Part shown: piece after piece, positions 10,211-19,498 of the stretch
Layout: every line of letters starts with the position of its first letter
Position numbering within the stretch: position 1 is the first letter of the stretch
Assembly: GCA_024742875.1 (NCBI GenBank)
Contig: JANSXP010000007.1
Coordinates: 62,001-126,000 of the forward strand
DNA: 64,000 nucleotides
Direction of reading: 5' to 3'
From: Planctomycetaceae bacterium
GTDB taxonomy: Bacteria > Planctomycetota > Planctomycetia > Planctomycetales > Planctomycetaceae
Notes under the pieces: model-generated
The model's input: only the letters and a program-made list of their open reading frames with translations
What the model was told of the DNA's origin: nothing
Database searches by the model: none
Position numbers and translations under genes: made by a program

Positions 10211-10302
10211 GACGATTCCACGGCGCCTGAACCGACGCGTTTTTCACAGAGAATTGATGGCCGTTGTCACGCGAGTCACGGCCGTGCTGTGCGGCAGCTT
10301 CC

Positions 10303-10334
10303 GGCTGCTTAGCTGCCCGGCTGCTCAGCTGCCC
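10303..10334. repeat. 16-bp tandem repeat, two copies
   Basis: GGCTGCTTAGCTGCCC is followed immediately by GGCTGCTCAGCTGCCC, which differs at one base. It lies between the sulfatase stop and the flavin oxidoreductase start. No function is evident. Confidence 0.6.
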
Positions 10335-10376
10335 AGATGATCGGCGTTCGGCTGTCAGCCGATTGAGCCAGGCTCG

Positions 10377-11882
10377 CTATTTCCCGTCGATCGCTTTGAG
10401 CTTAAACAGGTCGGATTCCACGTGTTCGCTCGCCATAATGGCTTCCAGTTCTTTGACCACGTCGGGGTGCTGACCACTGACATCGCGGCTTTCGCTGATG
10501 TCGTCCTGCAGGTTGTACAGCTCTGTCTTCACTACCATTTTGCCGCGGGAAAGGTTCTGCCGCACGGCCTTCCAGTCGCCTACGCGGACTGACTGCTGGC
10601 CACCGTAGCCGCCAAATTCGCGATATAGAAACGGGCGTTCGGCCTGCTCCTGGCCGAGCAGTGTGGGCAGAAGGCTGATGCCGTCACACTCGTCAGGAAT
10701 GCTGTCCGCTGCGCCGACCGCATCCAGAATGGTGGGCACCCAGTCTTCAAATCCGCTGACGTAATCGTTTTCGGAGCCGGCCGCCACACGGCCATCCCAG
10801 CGAACCACGGTCGGCACGCGGACTCCGCCTTCGTACAGGCTGCCTTTCAGGCCCCGCAGTTCGCCCACACTTTTGAAGAACGTGTAGTCCACTTCCAGCC
10901 CCAAATGTGTGGTGCCGTTGTCGGAGCTGAACACAATCAGCGTGTTGTCCGCCAGTCCCAGCTCTTCCACCAGCTGCAGCACGCGGCCCACATACATATC
11001 CACGCGGGTGATCATGGCCGCGTACGCGGCACGCGGTGTGAAGTGGGGCGTGTAGCCGTAGCCTTTTTGTTTGGTGAATGGAGGATCGTTCCAGCCCAGC
11101 TGCAGATAGGGCTGCAGATCCTCATCGGGCACATGCAGCGCCACATGCGGAATGACGGTGGGGTAGTAGCAGAAGAAGGGGCGATCTTTGTTTGTGCGAA
11201 TGAATTCCAGCACACGCTCGTTAATCCGATCCGGCGCGTAGTCAGTGCCTTTGAACTGATCATAGGTGCGGGGATCGGTGCGGTCGTCACCTTTGCGGAA
11301 GTTGGCGTGCCCGAAGACTTCCGGGTTATTGTTCAGTTCGATCACGCCGCGGTCGCTGCGAAGATAGGACGGGTAATAGCTGTGCGCGTGCGACTGGCAC
11401 AGATAACCGAAGAATCGATCAAAGCCCTGATCGAGCGGATGTCCGGAACTGTCCGGTCCGCCCAGTCCCCATTTGCCAAAGCCGCCCGTCACATAGCCCT
11501 GCTGCTGCATGAGTTCGCCGAGGGTGACTTCTTCGTCCGGAATGGGCCACTGGCCTTCCGGGGGGGCCGCCTTGTTGTTGCGGATAAAAGCATGGCCCGG
11601 ATGTTTGCCGGACATCAGCACACAGCGACTGGGCGCGCAGACAGCATTGCCGCTGTAGTGCTGCGTCAGCTTCATGCCCTGCGTGCACAGCTTATCCAGG
11701 TGAGGCGTGCGAATCAGTTCCTGCCCGAATGATCCCACTTCGCGGTAACCCAGATCGTCCGTCAGGATAAACAGCACATTGGGACGGTCGGCCGGTTTTG
11801 GTGTCCCGGCACAAACGGAGGTGGTGCCCATGCCAACCAGGAGGGCCGTCTGGCACAGAAGCAGGTGTGTGGGTCGGAGCAT
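10377..11882 (-). CDS. Secreted sulfatase (arylsulfatase family, formylglycine-type)
   Basis: A 501-residue sulfatase from the ATG at 11880-11882, with an N-terminal signal-like segment (LLLCQTALLVGMG). The catalytic site reads VCAPSRCVLMSGKHPGHA, so Cys82 of the C-x-P-S-R motif would be converted to formylglycine. Metal ligands start at LFILTDDLGYREVGSFG, and the second metal site is in VFSSDNGTTHLG. The family hydrolyses sulfate esters of polysaccharides or small molecules outside the cytoplasm. The C-terminal YNLQDDISESRDVS segment is typical of planctomycete arylsulfatase A-like enzymes. The GNAT gene is divergent upstream. No formylglycine-generating enzyme gene is in the window. Confidence 0.93.
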   Translation of the reverse strand: MLRPTHLLLCQTALLVGMGTTSVCAGTPKPADRPNVLFILTDDLGYREVGSFGQELIRTPHLDKLCTQGMKLTQHYSGNAVCAPSRCVLMSGKHPGHAFIRNNKAAPPEGQWPIPDEEVTLGELMQQQGYVTGGFGKWGLGGPDSSGHPLDQGFDRFFGYLCQSHAHSYYPSYLRSDRGVIELNNNPEVFGHANFRKGDDRTDPRTYDQFKGTDYAPDRINERVLEFIRTNKDRPFFCYYPTVIPHVALHVPDEDLQPYLQLGWNDPPFTKQKGYGYTPHFTPRAAYAAMITRVDMYVGRVLQLVEELGLADNTLIVFSSDNGTTHLGLEVDYTFFKSVGELRGLKGSLYEGGVRVPTVVRWDGRVAAGSENDYVSGFEDWVPTILDAVGAADSIPDECDGISLLPTLLGQEQAERPFLYREFGGYGGQQSVRVGDWKAVRQNLSRGKMVVKTELYNLQDDISESRDVSGQHPDVVKELEAIMASEHVESDLFKLKAIDGK

Positions 11883-12024
11883 GCGAAAGATGCCTGGAGG
11901 TTGCGGGTAGATTCGGATGGATTCGACAGGCCGCGACAACATTACGACGTGCCGAGATTCACGTAGCCTTTCAGTTTACTGATGCACAGCCAACGGGTAC
12001 ACCAACGCGGTATGATTTGTCAGC

Positions 12025-12050
12025 CGACAGATGTCGGTCGACAGATGTCG
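12025..12050. promoter_or_regulatory. Twin palindrome CGACAGATGTCG, candidate operator
   Basis: The perfect 12-bp palindrome CGACAGATGTCG occurs at 12025-12036 and again at 12039-12050, a 14-bp period. It lies in the gap between the divergent sulfatase and GNAT genes, about 145 bp upstream of the sulfatase start and 110 bp upstream of the GNAT start. Paired dyads in a divergent promoter region are typical of a regulator site, but the binding protein is unknown. A dispersed repeat is the alternative. Confidence 0.4.
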
Positions 12051-12161
12051 GCCACCCAGCATGCGGCCAGCATGATGTGGCCTGACATTTCGTCAGTTAC
12101 ACTGATCACCTCAGGTGTTGCGCATTCTCACTTCCTGCTTCCGTCGTTTGGCGATCCGCTG

Positions 12162-12644
12162 ATGTCCCCCGCCTTCCGAGTTCGTCCGCTGCGGATTGCT
12201 GATCTGCCTGCCGTCTTTCAGGTTCGTGTTGCCACATGGCACAACGACGACGGGGCCGCCGAACTCAACGCGCTGGGTATCACGATCGAAAGCACCACTC
12301 GGCTGCTGCAGACCACTCATCAGGGCTGGGTGTGCGAAGTGGGGGAGCAGATTGTCGGTTTTGTAATGGGCAACTGCAAGACGGGCGAGATGTGGGTGGT
12401 CGCCGTGCTACCCGAACTTGAAGGCTCAGGAATGGGACGGCAGCTGCTGCAGCGCGTGGAAGGCTGGCTGTTTGAAACGTGGTCGGAAATCTGGCTCACC
12501 ACAGACACCGACGAGAACTTTCGCGCGGTCGGCTTTTACCGGCACCTGGGCTGGCAGGACTGGAAGCTGGCCGACGGCGATCGCTATATGAAAAAAGTGC
12601 GACCTGTCGTCCGCGAAACGCGGGCTTCTGTGCGACCGCATTGA
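12162..12644 (+). CDS. GNAT-family N-acetyltransferase
   Basis: A 160-residue single GNAT domain from the ATG at 12162. It begins FRVRPLRIADLPAVFQVRVATW and has a central strand IVGFVMGNCKTGEMWVVAVLPE. The acetyl-CoA loop LEGSGMGRQLLQRVEGWLF corresponds to the Q/R-x-x-G-x-G/A motif, and VGFYRHLGWQDW lies near the end. The acceptor substrate cannot be predicted. The gene is divergent from the sulfatase and is followed by a convergent kinase gene. Confidence 0.85.
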   Translation: MSPAFRVRPLRIADLPAVFQVRVATWHNDDGAAELNALGITIESTTRLLQTTHQGWVCEVGEQIVGFVMGNCKTGEMWVVAVLPELEGSGMGRQLLQRVEGWLFETWSEIWLTTDTDENFRAVGFYRHLGWQDWKLADGDRYMKKVRPVVRETRASVRPH

Positions 12645-12798
12645 TGTTGCGGCTGATGCGGTGGAAGTTTGAGTGGCCACCGAAGGAAGAGACGTCGGCC
12701 TGAAATCGCGTTATCGGGGACGTGAAAGCTGAGCTGGAGCGGCGACCGTCTGCTGGCCTGCCGCTGCGTCCCGCTGTGGACCCTGATCTGCCTCCCGA

Positions 12799-14880
12799 TC
12801 ACTCCTCAGCGGCCACTTCCGGATTCAGAAGTTCTTCGATCGGGCGGTGGTTGAGCTGCTCCAGCGACGTGAACTGCTTCAGGAGTTCACGGTGGATGTC
12901 CGCGTCGTAGTCCATCCGCAGCGAGTTCAGGGGAACCTGGGTCAGCACAGACAGATCATCGATGTTCATGCCAGGAATCGACAGCACACGCAGAGGGGCT
13001 CCCTTCAGCGGGGAGAGGTCATGCACTGCTGTGTTGGACAATTCCAGTTCCAGCAGCGGCAGTCCGGCCAGGGGGCCAATGTCTGCGACTTTTGAATCTC
13101 CCAGCGTCAGAATTTTCAGCTGCTGCAGTTCGGCCAGGGGAGAGATGTCGGAAACGGATGTGGAGTTCAGATTGAGTTCAGTCAGTGGCAGGCCCCGCAG
13201 TGGCTCCAGACTTCTGATCAGCGCTCCGCCCGCATTGATGCGCTGCAGCGGCATGCCTTCCAGCGGTGACAGATCACCGTCGTTGACCAGACCATTCCAG
13301 TTCCAGCACCACATGCTCAGTTCTTCCAGCGGCAGGCCCCGCAGTGGCTCCAGGTCTTTCAGGGGCAGCCCGTCGACCTTCAACACCTTCAGCTGCCTCA
13401 TATTGGTCACGAAGCTCAGGTCAGTGGGTGTGCTGATGCCTTCCAGTGTGTACAGCTCCAGACGTTCCACGTCTGTCAGGACAGCCAGCGGCGTGAAATC
13501 GGACGCCCAGGCGGAGCGAAAAAACGTAATGCGACCATCCGTGATGCCAAAATCGGCTCTGCGCGGATCGAAGGCAGGATTGCGGCGAGCCATCTCGGCC
13601 AGTACGTCGTAGACCTTTTGCTCAGCAGGGAAGGAGTCGGCGGAACCGGGGCTGGCGAAGCTATCTGGTGAGGGTGTCTCGCTCGATGTGATCATCGCCG
13701 CCGGATCGCTCGGCCCGGATGCCGCGTCTGTCGGCGCTTCACTAAGCGCCGGCAACAGTGTCCAGCAGGCGGTCGCGGCGGCCGCCACACTCAGCCACGC
13801 CAGTGGAGACTTCAGCCGGCTCAGGGGGACCCGCCGCGATGCCCGCTCAAGATCTGCCAGCAGTTCGTCGGCAGAGCTGTAACGCAGCGCTGCATCTTTC
13901 TGGTGAAGTCGTTCGATGATCCGCACCAGGCGGCGGGGCAAACCGGGCACGCGCAGCAGCAGGGGAACGGGCGATTTGTCGGTTACGCTTCTGAGCAGAT
14001 CAATCGTGCTGGACTCACTGAAGGCCGGCTGGCCACAGCACAGAAAGTACAGCACGCTGCCCAGGGAAAACAGGTCGGAGCGATGGTCGGTGGCTTCGCC
14101 GCGCACCTGCTCGGGCGACATATAAGCGGGTGTGCCCAGCAGAACTTTCTGCAGCACCAGATGATTGTCATCCACCGTGTGCGCCAGTCCAAAGTCCGTC
14201 AGTTTAACGACTGGCCGTGTACCCGATTCGACGAGGATATTGGCCGGCTTAATATCGCGATGAACGATCCTCTGCGCGTGTGCGGCGCTGAGTCCCGCGG
14301 CGATCTGCACGGCCAGCGGCAGTACCGCAGCGGCGGACAGCGGACCGGTGTCCGCCAGATGCCGATGCAGCGTGCGGCCTTCCACCAGCTCCATCACCAA
14401 AAAGGGAAGTGGGCGCTCTTCCACCGCATAAATCTGCACCACATTGGCGTGCTTCACGGCGGCCGCCGAGCGGGCTTCTGTCAGAAAACGTTCGCGATGA
14501 GTTTCGTCGTGCGCAAGCACGGGCGACAGCACTTTGATGGCCACGTCGCGATGCAGCTTCTGGTCGTGCGCTCGCAGCACCACCCCGAAGCCGCCGCGTC
14601 CCATCACACTGGTGACTTCATAGTGATTCAATCGCCCCAGATGCGCCTCATGAGCGGATGGCTCCAGCGACGCCAGCACGCGTTCCACGGGATTCTGCAT
14701 GGGAGCGGCGGACTGAGTGGGCATGCCCGTCAGATCGCAGAGGATGCTGGCTGGTTCAAACGAATGGGTTTCCCCTTCGATGACGTGGAGCAGTTCTTCA
14801 ATGCGACTGTCGATCCGCGCCGCAGTGAGGTCGATGGTCGTTCCACCGGATGGTCGAACGGACGTTTTGTTTGTGGGCAT
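12799..14880 (-). CDS. Transmembrane Ser/Thr protein kinase with leucine-rich-repeat C-terminus
   Basis: A 693-residue protein from the ATG at 14878-14880 (an in-frame GTG 60 bp upstream is possible). A leader of about 85 residues precedes a complete kinase domain: glycine loop GRGGFGVV, Lys116 in VAIKVL, catalytic loop HRDIKPAN (207-214), DFG 229-231 and GTPAYMSPEQ. A transmembrane segment (LAWLSVAAAATACWTLLPAL) follows near residue 370, then about 300 residues outside the membrane with at least six leucine-rich repeats of the form PLxxLxLxxTxVxDLSPL. The likely role is a Hanks-type kinase with an LRR sensor or adhesion ectodomain. It is encoded alone. Confidence 0.9.
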   Translation of the reverse strand: MPTNKTSVRPSGGTTIDLTAARIDSRIEELLHVIEGETHSFEPASILCDLTGMPTQSAAPMQNPVERVLASLEPSAHEAHLGRLNHYEVTSVMGRGGFGVVLRAHDQKLHRDVAIKVLSPVLAHDETHRERFLTEARSAAAVKHANVVQIYAVEERPLPFLVMELVEGRTLHRHLADTGPLSAAAVLPLAVQIAAGLSAAHAQRIVHRDIKPANILVESGTRPVVKLTDFGLAHTVDDNHLVLQKVLLGTPAYMSPEQVRGEATDHRSDLFSLGSVLYFLCCGQPAFSESSTIDLLRSVTDKSPVPLLLRVPGLPRRLVRIIERLHQKDAALRYSSADELLADLERASRRVPLSRLKSPLAWLSVAAAATACWTLLPALSEAPTDAASGPSDPAAMITSSETPSPDSFASPGSADSFPAEQKVYDVLAEMARRNPAFDPRRADFGITDGRITFFRSAWASDFTPLAVLTDVERLELYTLEGISTPTDLSFVTNMRQLKVLKVDGLPLKDLEPLRGLPLEELSMWCWNWNGLVNDGDLSPLEGMPLQRINAGGALIRSLEPLRGLPLTELNLNSTSVSDISPLAELQQLKILTLGDSKVADIGPLAGLPLLELELSNTAVHDLSPLKGAPLRVLSIPGMNIDDLSVLTQVPLNSLRMDYDADIHRELLKQFTSLEQLNHRPIEELLNPEVAAEE

Positions 14881-15183
14881 TTGGCGTGCAGGCTGTGGGG
14901 TGAATGCGACCAGATGACTCAGCTGCAAAGCGCGATCCACACCCAGGGCGGACGCGTTTTCCGGAGCTCTCTTTCCATCATCGAGACGGTCGTGCGTGCC
15001 GCTTGAACGCGGCGGGCAATATGTTGCGGGTATTCCCGCCCAGCGATTCGGCCGCTGCTAAATGCGACCTGACCGACACCTTAGGAACGTCTGCAGCAGG
15101 CTTTGTGTGTGGAAATGCACTGTACTTCTGCTTATCACACTCCCGATCCGTACGTATCGAGCGACCGTCAATGTCAGCCTTTG
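14881..15183. other. Intergenic region upstream of the LRR kinase gene
   Basis: A 303-bp gap between two minus-strand genes. It holds one inverted repeat, GGCGGG (15011-15016) with CCCGCC (15035-15040) and four further inner pairs around one bulged C. No T-tract follows on the minus strand, so it is at best a weak terminator for the oxidoreductase gene. No gene is seen. Confidence 0.45.
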
Positions 15184-16377
15184 TTACGACCGCTGCTGCT
15201 GACTGATCTGACCTGTTTGCTTGTGTCGCAGGATCAGCCTGGCTGTGCCGTCAGGCATTTTTTCTTCTTTGATCAGCACGTGATCCGCATCAAAGTCTCG
15301 CTGCACACCGATGCGATCCACTTCGGTGCGACCCCGCCAGATGGGCAGGTCAATGGTCTCCCAGCGTTTGCTGTCCACTGATCGATAGGCGGCGTCCACG
15401 ATTGAGTTCACCACATAGCCGTCGTAGAAGTCTTCCATGGGAGCAGTGCCTGCTTCCAGGCTGTTGAGCACGTCGGTAAACATGTCGACATAGCCCAGCG
15501 CGGCCGGCTCATCGCCCACCGGGAACAGCCAGCCGGTTTCCGTTTCTGCTTTCTCTGCCACATAGCCGCGTTCTCCCTCTGCGGAGAACATTTCCATGCC
15601 GGTTCGCAGCCAGTGGTTGAGCCAGATTGTGCCTTCTGTGCCGGCCACTTCATCGCGCAGATCCATGCCGCCGCGAAACGCCCAGCTGACTTCGAACTGG
15701 CCGATGGCTCCGTTCTCGTATCGCACCATGCCCACGGCGTGGTCTTCCGCCTCGATGGGATGCACCTGCGTGTCGGCCCAGCAGGTGACCTCCACCGGCC
15801 GAATGTCTTTGCCGATAAAGTTGCGGGCGATTTCGATGCAGTGGCAGCCCATGTCCACAATGGCTCCGCCACCGGACAGTTCCTTATTCCAGAACCAGTC
15901 ACTGTGTGGGCCAGGATGAGTTTCTCTTGATCGCACCCACAGCACATCGCCCACGGCTCCGGCCCGCACAGACTTCAGCGCTTTGAGCGTTTTGGGCGTG
16001 TACACCAGATCTTCCAGATAGGCGTGAAACACGCCCGCCTCTTCCACGGCGCGCAGCATTTCCACCGCCTCAGTGGCGTTGCGGCCCAGTGGCTTGGTGC
16101 ACAGGATGGCTTTGCCGGCGGCCGCCGCCTGCAGGACGCACTCGCGATGCATGTGGTTGGGCAGACCAATGATCACGGTGTCGATGTCGGGATCCGATAT
16201 CGCGGCCGACAAATCGGTGGTGTGCCGGGTAATGCTGTAGGTGTCGGCAAACTCGCGCACACGATCGGGTGAGCGGGAATAGACCAGTGACACGCGGTCA
16301 CGTGATCGGTGCCCCTGCAGCGCTTCGGTATAAAAGCGGCCGATCAGGCCCGTACCCAGCATGGCGATTTGCGGCAT
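15184..16377 (-). CDS. Gfo/Idh/MocA-family oxidoreductase
   Basis: A 397-residue protein. The ATG at 16375-16377 places the Rossmann motif [16 protein letters not shown] at the very N-terminus, as usual in the family. Other marks are [22 protein letters not shown], the substrate-side [14 protein letters not shown] in place of the usual EKP, and [19 protein letters not shown] with the conserved D-x-G-x-H pattern. Family members oxidise or reduce sugars and inositols with NAD(P). No signal peptide is seen, so it is probably cytoplasmic. The specific sugar is unknown. The DUF1501 gene is divergent upstream. Confidence 0.92.
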   Translation of the reverse strand: MPQIAMLGTGLIGRFYTEALQGHRSRDRVSLVYSRSPDRVREFADTYSITRHTTDLSAAISDPDIDTVIIGLPNHMHRECVLQAAAAGKAILCTKPLGRNATEAVEMLRAVEEAGVFHAYLEDLVYTPKTLKALKSVRAGAVGDVLWVRSRETHPGPHSDWFWNKELSGGGAIVDMGCHCIEIARNFIGKDIRPVEVTCWADTQVHPIEAEDHAVGMVRYENGAIGQFEVSWAFRGGMDLRDEVAGTEGTIWLNHWLRTGMEMFSAEGERGYVAEKAETETGWLFPVGDEPAALGYVDMFTDVLNSLEAGTAPMEDFYDGYVVNSIVDAAYRSVDSKRWETIDLPIWRGRTEVDRIGVQRDFDADHVLIKEEKMPDGTARLILRHKQTGQISQQQRS

Positions 16378-16704
16378 GAATGTCTCCGATGTGTGTGAAG
16401 CCTCAGGGCGTGGGGGGCGATTCTGCAGACTCAGCCAGCACTTGGCAATCATGCGCGTCATCCCGCCGGTCGTCCTGTCTGCTGTCTTGAGCGCTGTTGT
16501 GCCGCTGGCCGCCGGAACGTGCCCGGCACTGGGACAGGTTCCGGAAAAATCGTGTGCGGGACGCAGAATTTTCTACAATGATCGGCGTGCGGGAACGAAC
16601 TTCGATCGCATTTGGGAAACGACTCCCGTGTGGACTGTCCGTTTCTGAGCCTGTGCTGTCTGCTACTGCCTCTGCTTTGCTGTTGACTCCACGAGGACAT
16701 CGCC
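16378..16704. other. Divergent intergenic region, Gfo/Idh/MocA and DUF1501 genes
   Basis: A 327-bp gap that must carry both promoters. TACAAT at 16574-16579 is a possible -10 box for the plus-strand gene, but no matching -35 stands out. GAGGA at 16692-16696 is the Shine-Dalgarno of the DUF1501 gene. Short frames in the gap lack family features. Confidence 0.4.
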
Positions 16705-17928
16705 ATGACCAGTCGTCGAAAGTTTCTTGCCGGCTCTCTGGCCACAACCGGGCTGATGACGTTCGGTCGACCGGCGCCCGCCGTGCTGCGTGCGGCGGCC
16801 GCTGAACGTTCTGACCAGGAGCGTATTCTGGTGGTCGTGGAACTGGCGGGCGGCAATGACGGACTGAACACCGTCGTTCCCGTCAGGGATGATCGCTACA
16901 AAGCCGCGCGGCCCACACTGGCAATCCCGTCGGATGAAGCCATCTCGATTGGCCAGGACACCGCCCTGCATCCGGCGATGACCGGCTTTGCCGATCTGCT
17001 GCAGCAGGATCGACTGGCCGTGGTTCAGGGAGTGGGCTATCCCAATCCCAATCGCTCTCACTTTGAGTCGATGGATATCTGGCACACCTGCCAGCGCAAA
17101 GACGAGGTTCGCGTCGACGGCTGGCTGGGGCGTTATCTGCAATCCGCCGCCGCACAGTTTGGTTCCACTGATCCGCAGGCGCTGCACTTCGGTGAAGACA
17201 AGCAGCCCTTTGCTTTGATGTCCCGGCAGGTGCGGGTGCCGTCGGTCGGGTCGCTGGAAGAATTTCGTCTGCTTGGTCGTGAGAAGGGGCAGTTTGCCAC
17301 GGCCGTGAAACAGCTGGCCGACGCCCGTCGCGCGCCGTCCAACGACCTGCTGGGCTTTGTGCAGTCCAGCACCAGTTCCGCCATCGAGGCCAGTGAGCGC
17401 ATTGAGCAGGCGGCGATGAGCGACGGCCCCTCATCCCCCTATCCCGGCAATCGACTGTCTCGCAAGCTGCAGACGATCGCCCGCATGATCAATTCGGGGC
17501 TGAAAACACGCGTGTACTATGTGCAGCTCAATGGCTTTGACACTCATGCGCGTCAGGCGGGCGCCCATACGTCGCTGCTGCGTCAGGTCAGTGGTGCGGT
17601 TAGCGCGTTCGTGAAGGACATGGTGGCCCACGGACACGGCGATCGGGTCGTGTGTTTGTGTTTCAGCGAATTTGGACGACGTGTGCAGGAAAACGCCAGT
17701 GAAGGAACGGACCACGGCACAGCCGGTCCCGTCTTTCTGGCCGGCTCGCCCGTGAAAGCCGGACTGCACGGAGACGCACCCGACCTGGGTGATCTGATTG
17801 ACGGTGATCTGAAATACGCGATCGATTTTCGTCGGGTGTACGCGTCCGTTCTTTCAGGCTGGCTCAACAGTCAGGCGGAGTCCTCACTGCGAGGGCAGTA
17901 CGAGCCGCTCGATCTGTTCGACGTTTGA
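16705..17928 (+). CDS. DUF1501-family secreted protein (Tat signal)
   Basis: A 407-residue protein. The N-terminus TSRRKFLAGSLATTG is a twin-arginine signal, so export of a folded protein is expected. The DUF1501 family resembles the alkaline-phosphatase-like/sulfatase fold. Family segments seen are VVVELAGGNDGLNTVVPV, QGVGYPNPNRSHFESMDIWH, VYYVQLNGFDTHARQAG and VCLCFSEFGRRVQENASEGTDHG. The last holds the conserved E-F-G-R and D-H-G residues. Function is unknown; the genes are abundant in planctomycetes. GAGGA lies eight bases before the ATG. Unlike many relatives it has no DUF1549/DUF1553 partner beside it. Confidence 0.9.
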   Translation: MTSRRKFLAGSLATTGLMTFGRPAPAVLRAAAAERSDQERILVVVELAGGNDGLNTVVPVRDDRYKAARPTLAIPSDEAISIGQDTALHPAMTGFADLLQQDRLAVVQGVGYPNPNRSHFESMDIWHTCQRKDEVRVDGWLGRYLQSAAAQFGSTDPQALHFGEDKQPFALMSRQVRVPSVGSLEEFRLLGREKGQFATAVKQLADARRAPSNDLLGFVQSSTSSAIEASERIEQAAMSDGPSSPYPGNRLSRKLQTIARMINSGLKTRVYYVQLNGFDTHARQAGAHTSLLRQVSGAVSAFVKDMVAHGHGDRVVCLCFSEFGRRVQENASEGTDHGTAGPVFLAGSPVKAGLHGDAPDLGDLIDGDLKYAIDFRRVYASVLSGWLNSQAESSLRGQYEPLDLFDV

Positions 17929-17982
17929 GCGGCGGCCGAGTCTGTGATACCAGCAAGTGCAGGCCCACCGTGGTGACCGCCG

Positions 17983-19392
17983 TCATTTGTCCGGAGTGAA
18001 ACGATGGTTTCCCTTGCGGGCCGCGGACAGTGATTCCATGGTGTCCTGCGCGATGCCAGGATCCCCCTGCTGAGACATCCAGGCGTCTAGAGCGGCACGC
18101 AGGAGGGCCGAGCGTTCCACCAGTGAGGAATCGCCTGCCAGATTCTTCAGCTCATAAGGGTCTTTGGCGGTGTGATACAACTGCTCTCGTGGCCGCGACA
18201 TATAGCGTTTCACCAACTCGTAGGTCGCCGGATTCTGCTGGCTGTCCCACGTCCAGCTGGCCCAGTAGGCGTTGTTGAGTTTGCCGTCTCCCTTGCGTCC
18301 CATCAGGTGCTTTTCGATGTACAGCTCGTCAGGTCTGAGGTTGTGAATCAGATGGAACTCGCCATCGGTAATTGAGCGAATCGGATAAGGGGGGCCCTCC
18401 GGCAGGTTATTGTGCATGCCGTAGACAAACTGGCGATCGCCATCGGCCAGATCGGTCAGTACACTGGCAAAACTGATGCCGTCGAGTTGGGCGTTCGGTT
18501 CCGCTCCACACAGATCCAGCAGCGTGGGCACGACATCGCAGTACTGCACCAATGCGTCGGTTCGTACTCCCGCCTGAATATGGCCCGGCCAGCGTGCCAC
18601 CAGAGCCGTGTGCACGCCCGTGTTCCAGTTGGTCCATTTGTTGCCGGGAAACTGAGACCCCTGCTCTGATGTAAACAGCACCAGCGTCTCGCCCGCTTTG
18701 CCACTGTCATCCAGTGCGGACAGAATCTCTCCCACCTGCCCATCCATATAGGTGATCTCAGCGAGGTAACGACTGTAGGCTTCCCGTGTGATGGGGTTGT
18801 CCGCGATGGTCGGCGGCAGCGTAATGGCGGCCGGGGGATACTGCGAGGCGTCCCCCATGACCCACGGCACGTGCGGTTCGACCAGTGCCACTACCAGGCA
18901 GAAGGCGTCATCACTGGCGAAGAACCGCTCAATGCCGGACAGATCGTGAGGCTGGGTGGGATCACGGACGCAACTGGGATCAAATCCGCCGACACTGCGG
19001 AACGGGAACGTGGATTTGGGTTTGACGTGCACCTTACCCGCAATGCCAACCGTATAGCCCTGCCGCCCCAGAATCTGCGGCAGACTTTCGATGTTGCTGC
19101 GGCTGGCCGAGTGGTTCCACGCGCAGCCGTTGCTCAGCGGATAGCGGCCCGTGAACAGTTCGGCCCGGCACGGCTGACACATGGCTGAGGCCAGGTAGGC
19201 TTTGTTGAACGTCAGCCCCTGTGCGGCCAGCGCGTCAATGTTGGGTGTGCGCGCGTTCTGTCCGCCGTACAGCGGCAGATCGTTGAACGTGCAGTCGTCC
19301 GCCATGATGATCAGCACGTTGGGTTTCTCGGCGGCCTGGGCCGAGCTGAGGATCAGCAACAAAACGGCAGCGAGCGGGCGAAGGTGGGACAT
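17983..19392 (-). CDS. Secreted sulfatase with C-x-P-C-R active-site motif
   Basis: A 469-residue sulfatase with the signal peptide LRPLAAVLLLILSSAQA followed by EKPNVLIIMADD. The formylglycine site is MCQPCRAELFTGRYP: Cys72 is the modified residue, and the fourth motif position is Cys instead of the commoner Ser. Other marks are LVEPHVPWVMGD, VLFTSEQGSQFPGNKW with a Glu where many sulfatases have Asp-Asn, and a C-terminal YDLKNLAGDSS-like segment (YELKNLAGDSS). This resembles the heparan or N-sulfatase-like branch, but the substrate cannot be assigned. It converges with the DUF1501 gene over 54 bp. Confidence 0.92.
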   Translation of the reverse strand: MSHLRPLAAVLLLILSSAQAAEKPNVLIIMADDCTFNDLPLYGGQNARTPNIDALAAQGLTFNKAYLASAMCQPCRAELFTGRYPLSNGCAWNHSASRSNIESLPQILGRQGYTVGIAGKVHVKPKSTFPFRSVGGFDPSCVRDPTQPHDLSGIERFFASDDAFCLVVALVEPHVPWVMGDASQYPPAAITLPPTIADNPITREAYSRYLAEITYMDGQVGEILSALDDSGKAGETLVLFTSEQGSQFPGNKWTNWNTGVHTALVARWPGHIQAGVRTDALVQYCDVVPTLLDLCGAEPNAQLDGISFASVLTDLADGDRQFVYGMHNNLPEGPPYPIRSITDGEFHLIHNLRPDELYIEKHLMGRKGDGKLNNAYWASWTWDSQQNPATYELVKRYMSRPREQLYHTAKDPYELKNLAGDSSLVERSALLRAALDAWMSQQGDPGIAQDTMESLSAARKGNHRFTPDK

Positions 19393-19498
19393 CAGTTGGC
19401 CTTATGTCTGTTCGGCTTGTGGGCGATGGTACGGCAGGCACAGTGTGGGCGACTTTTGCACGAGCAACAAATGCTGACAGGAATCGACGCAATGACAA

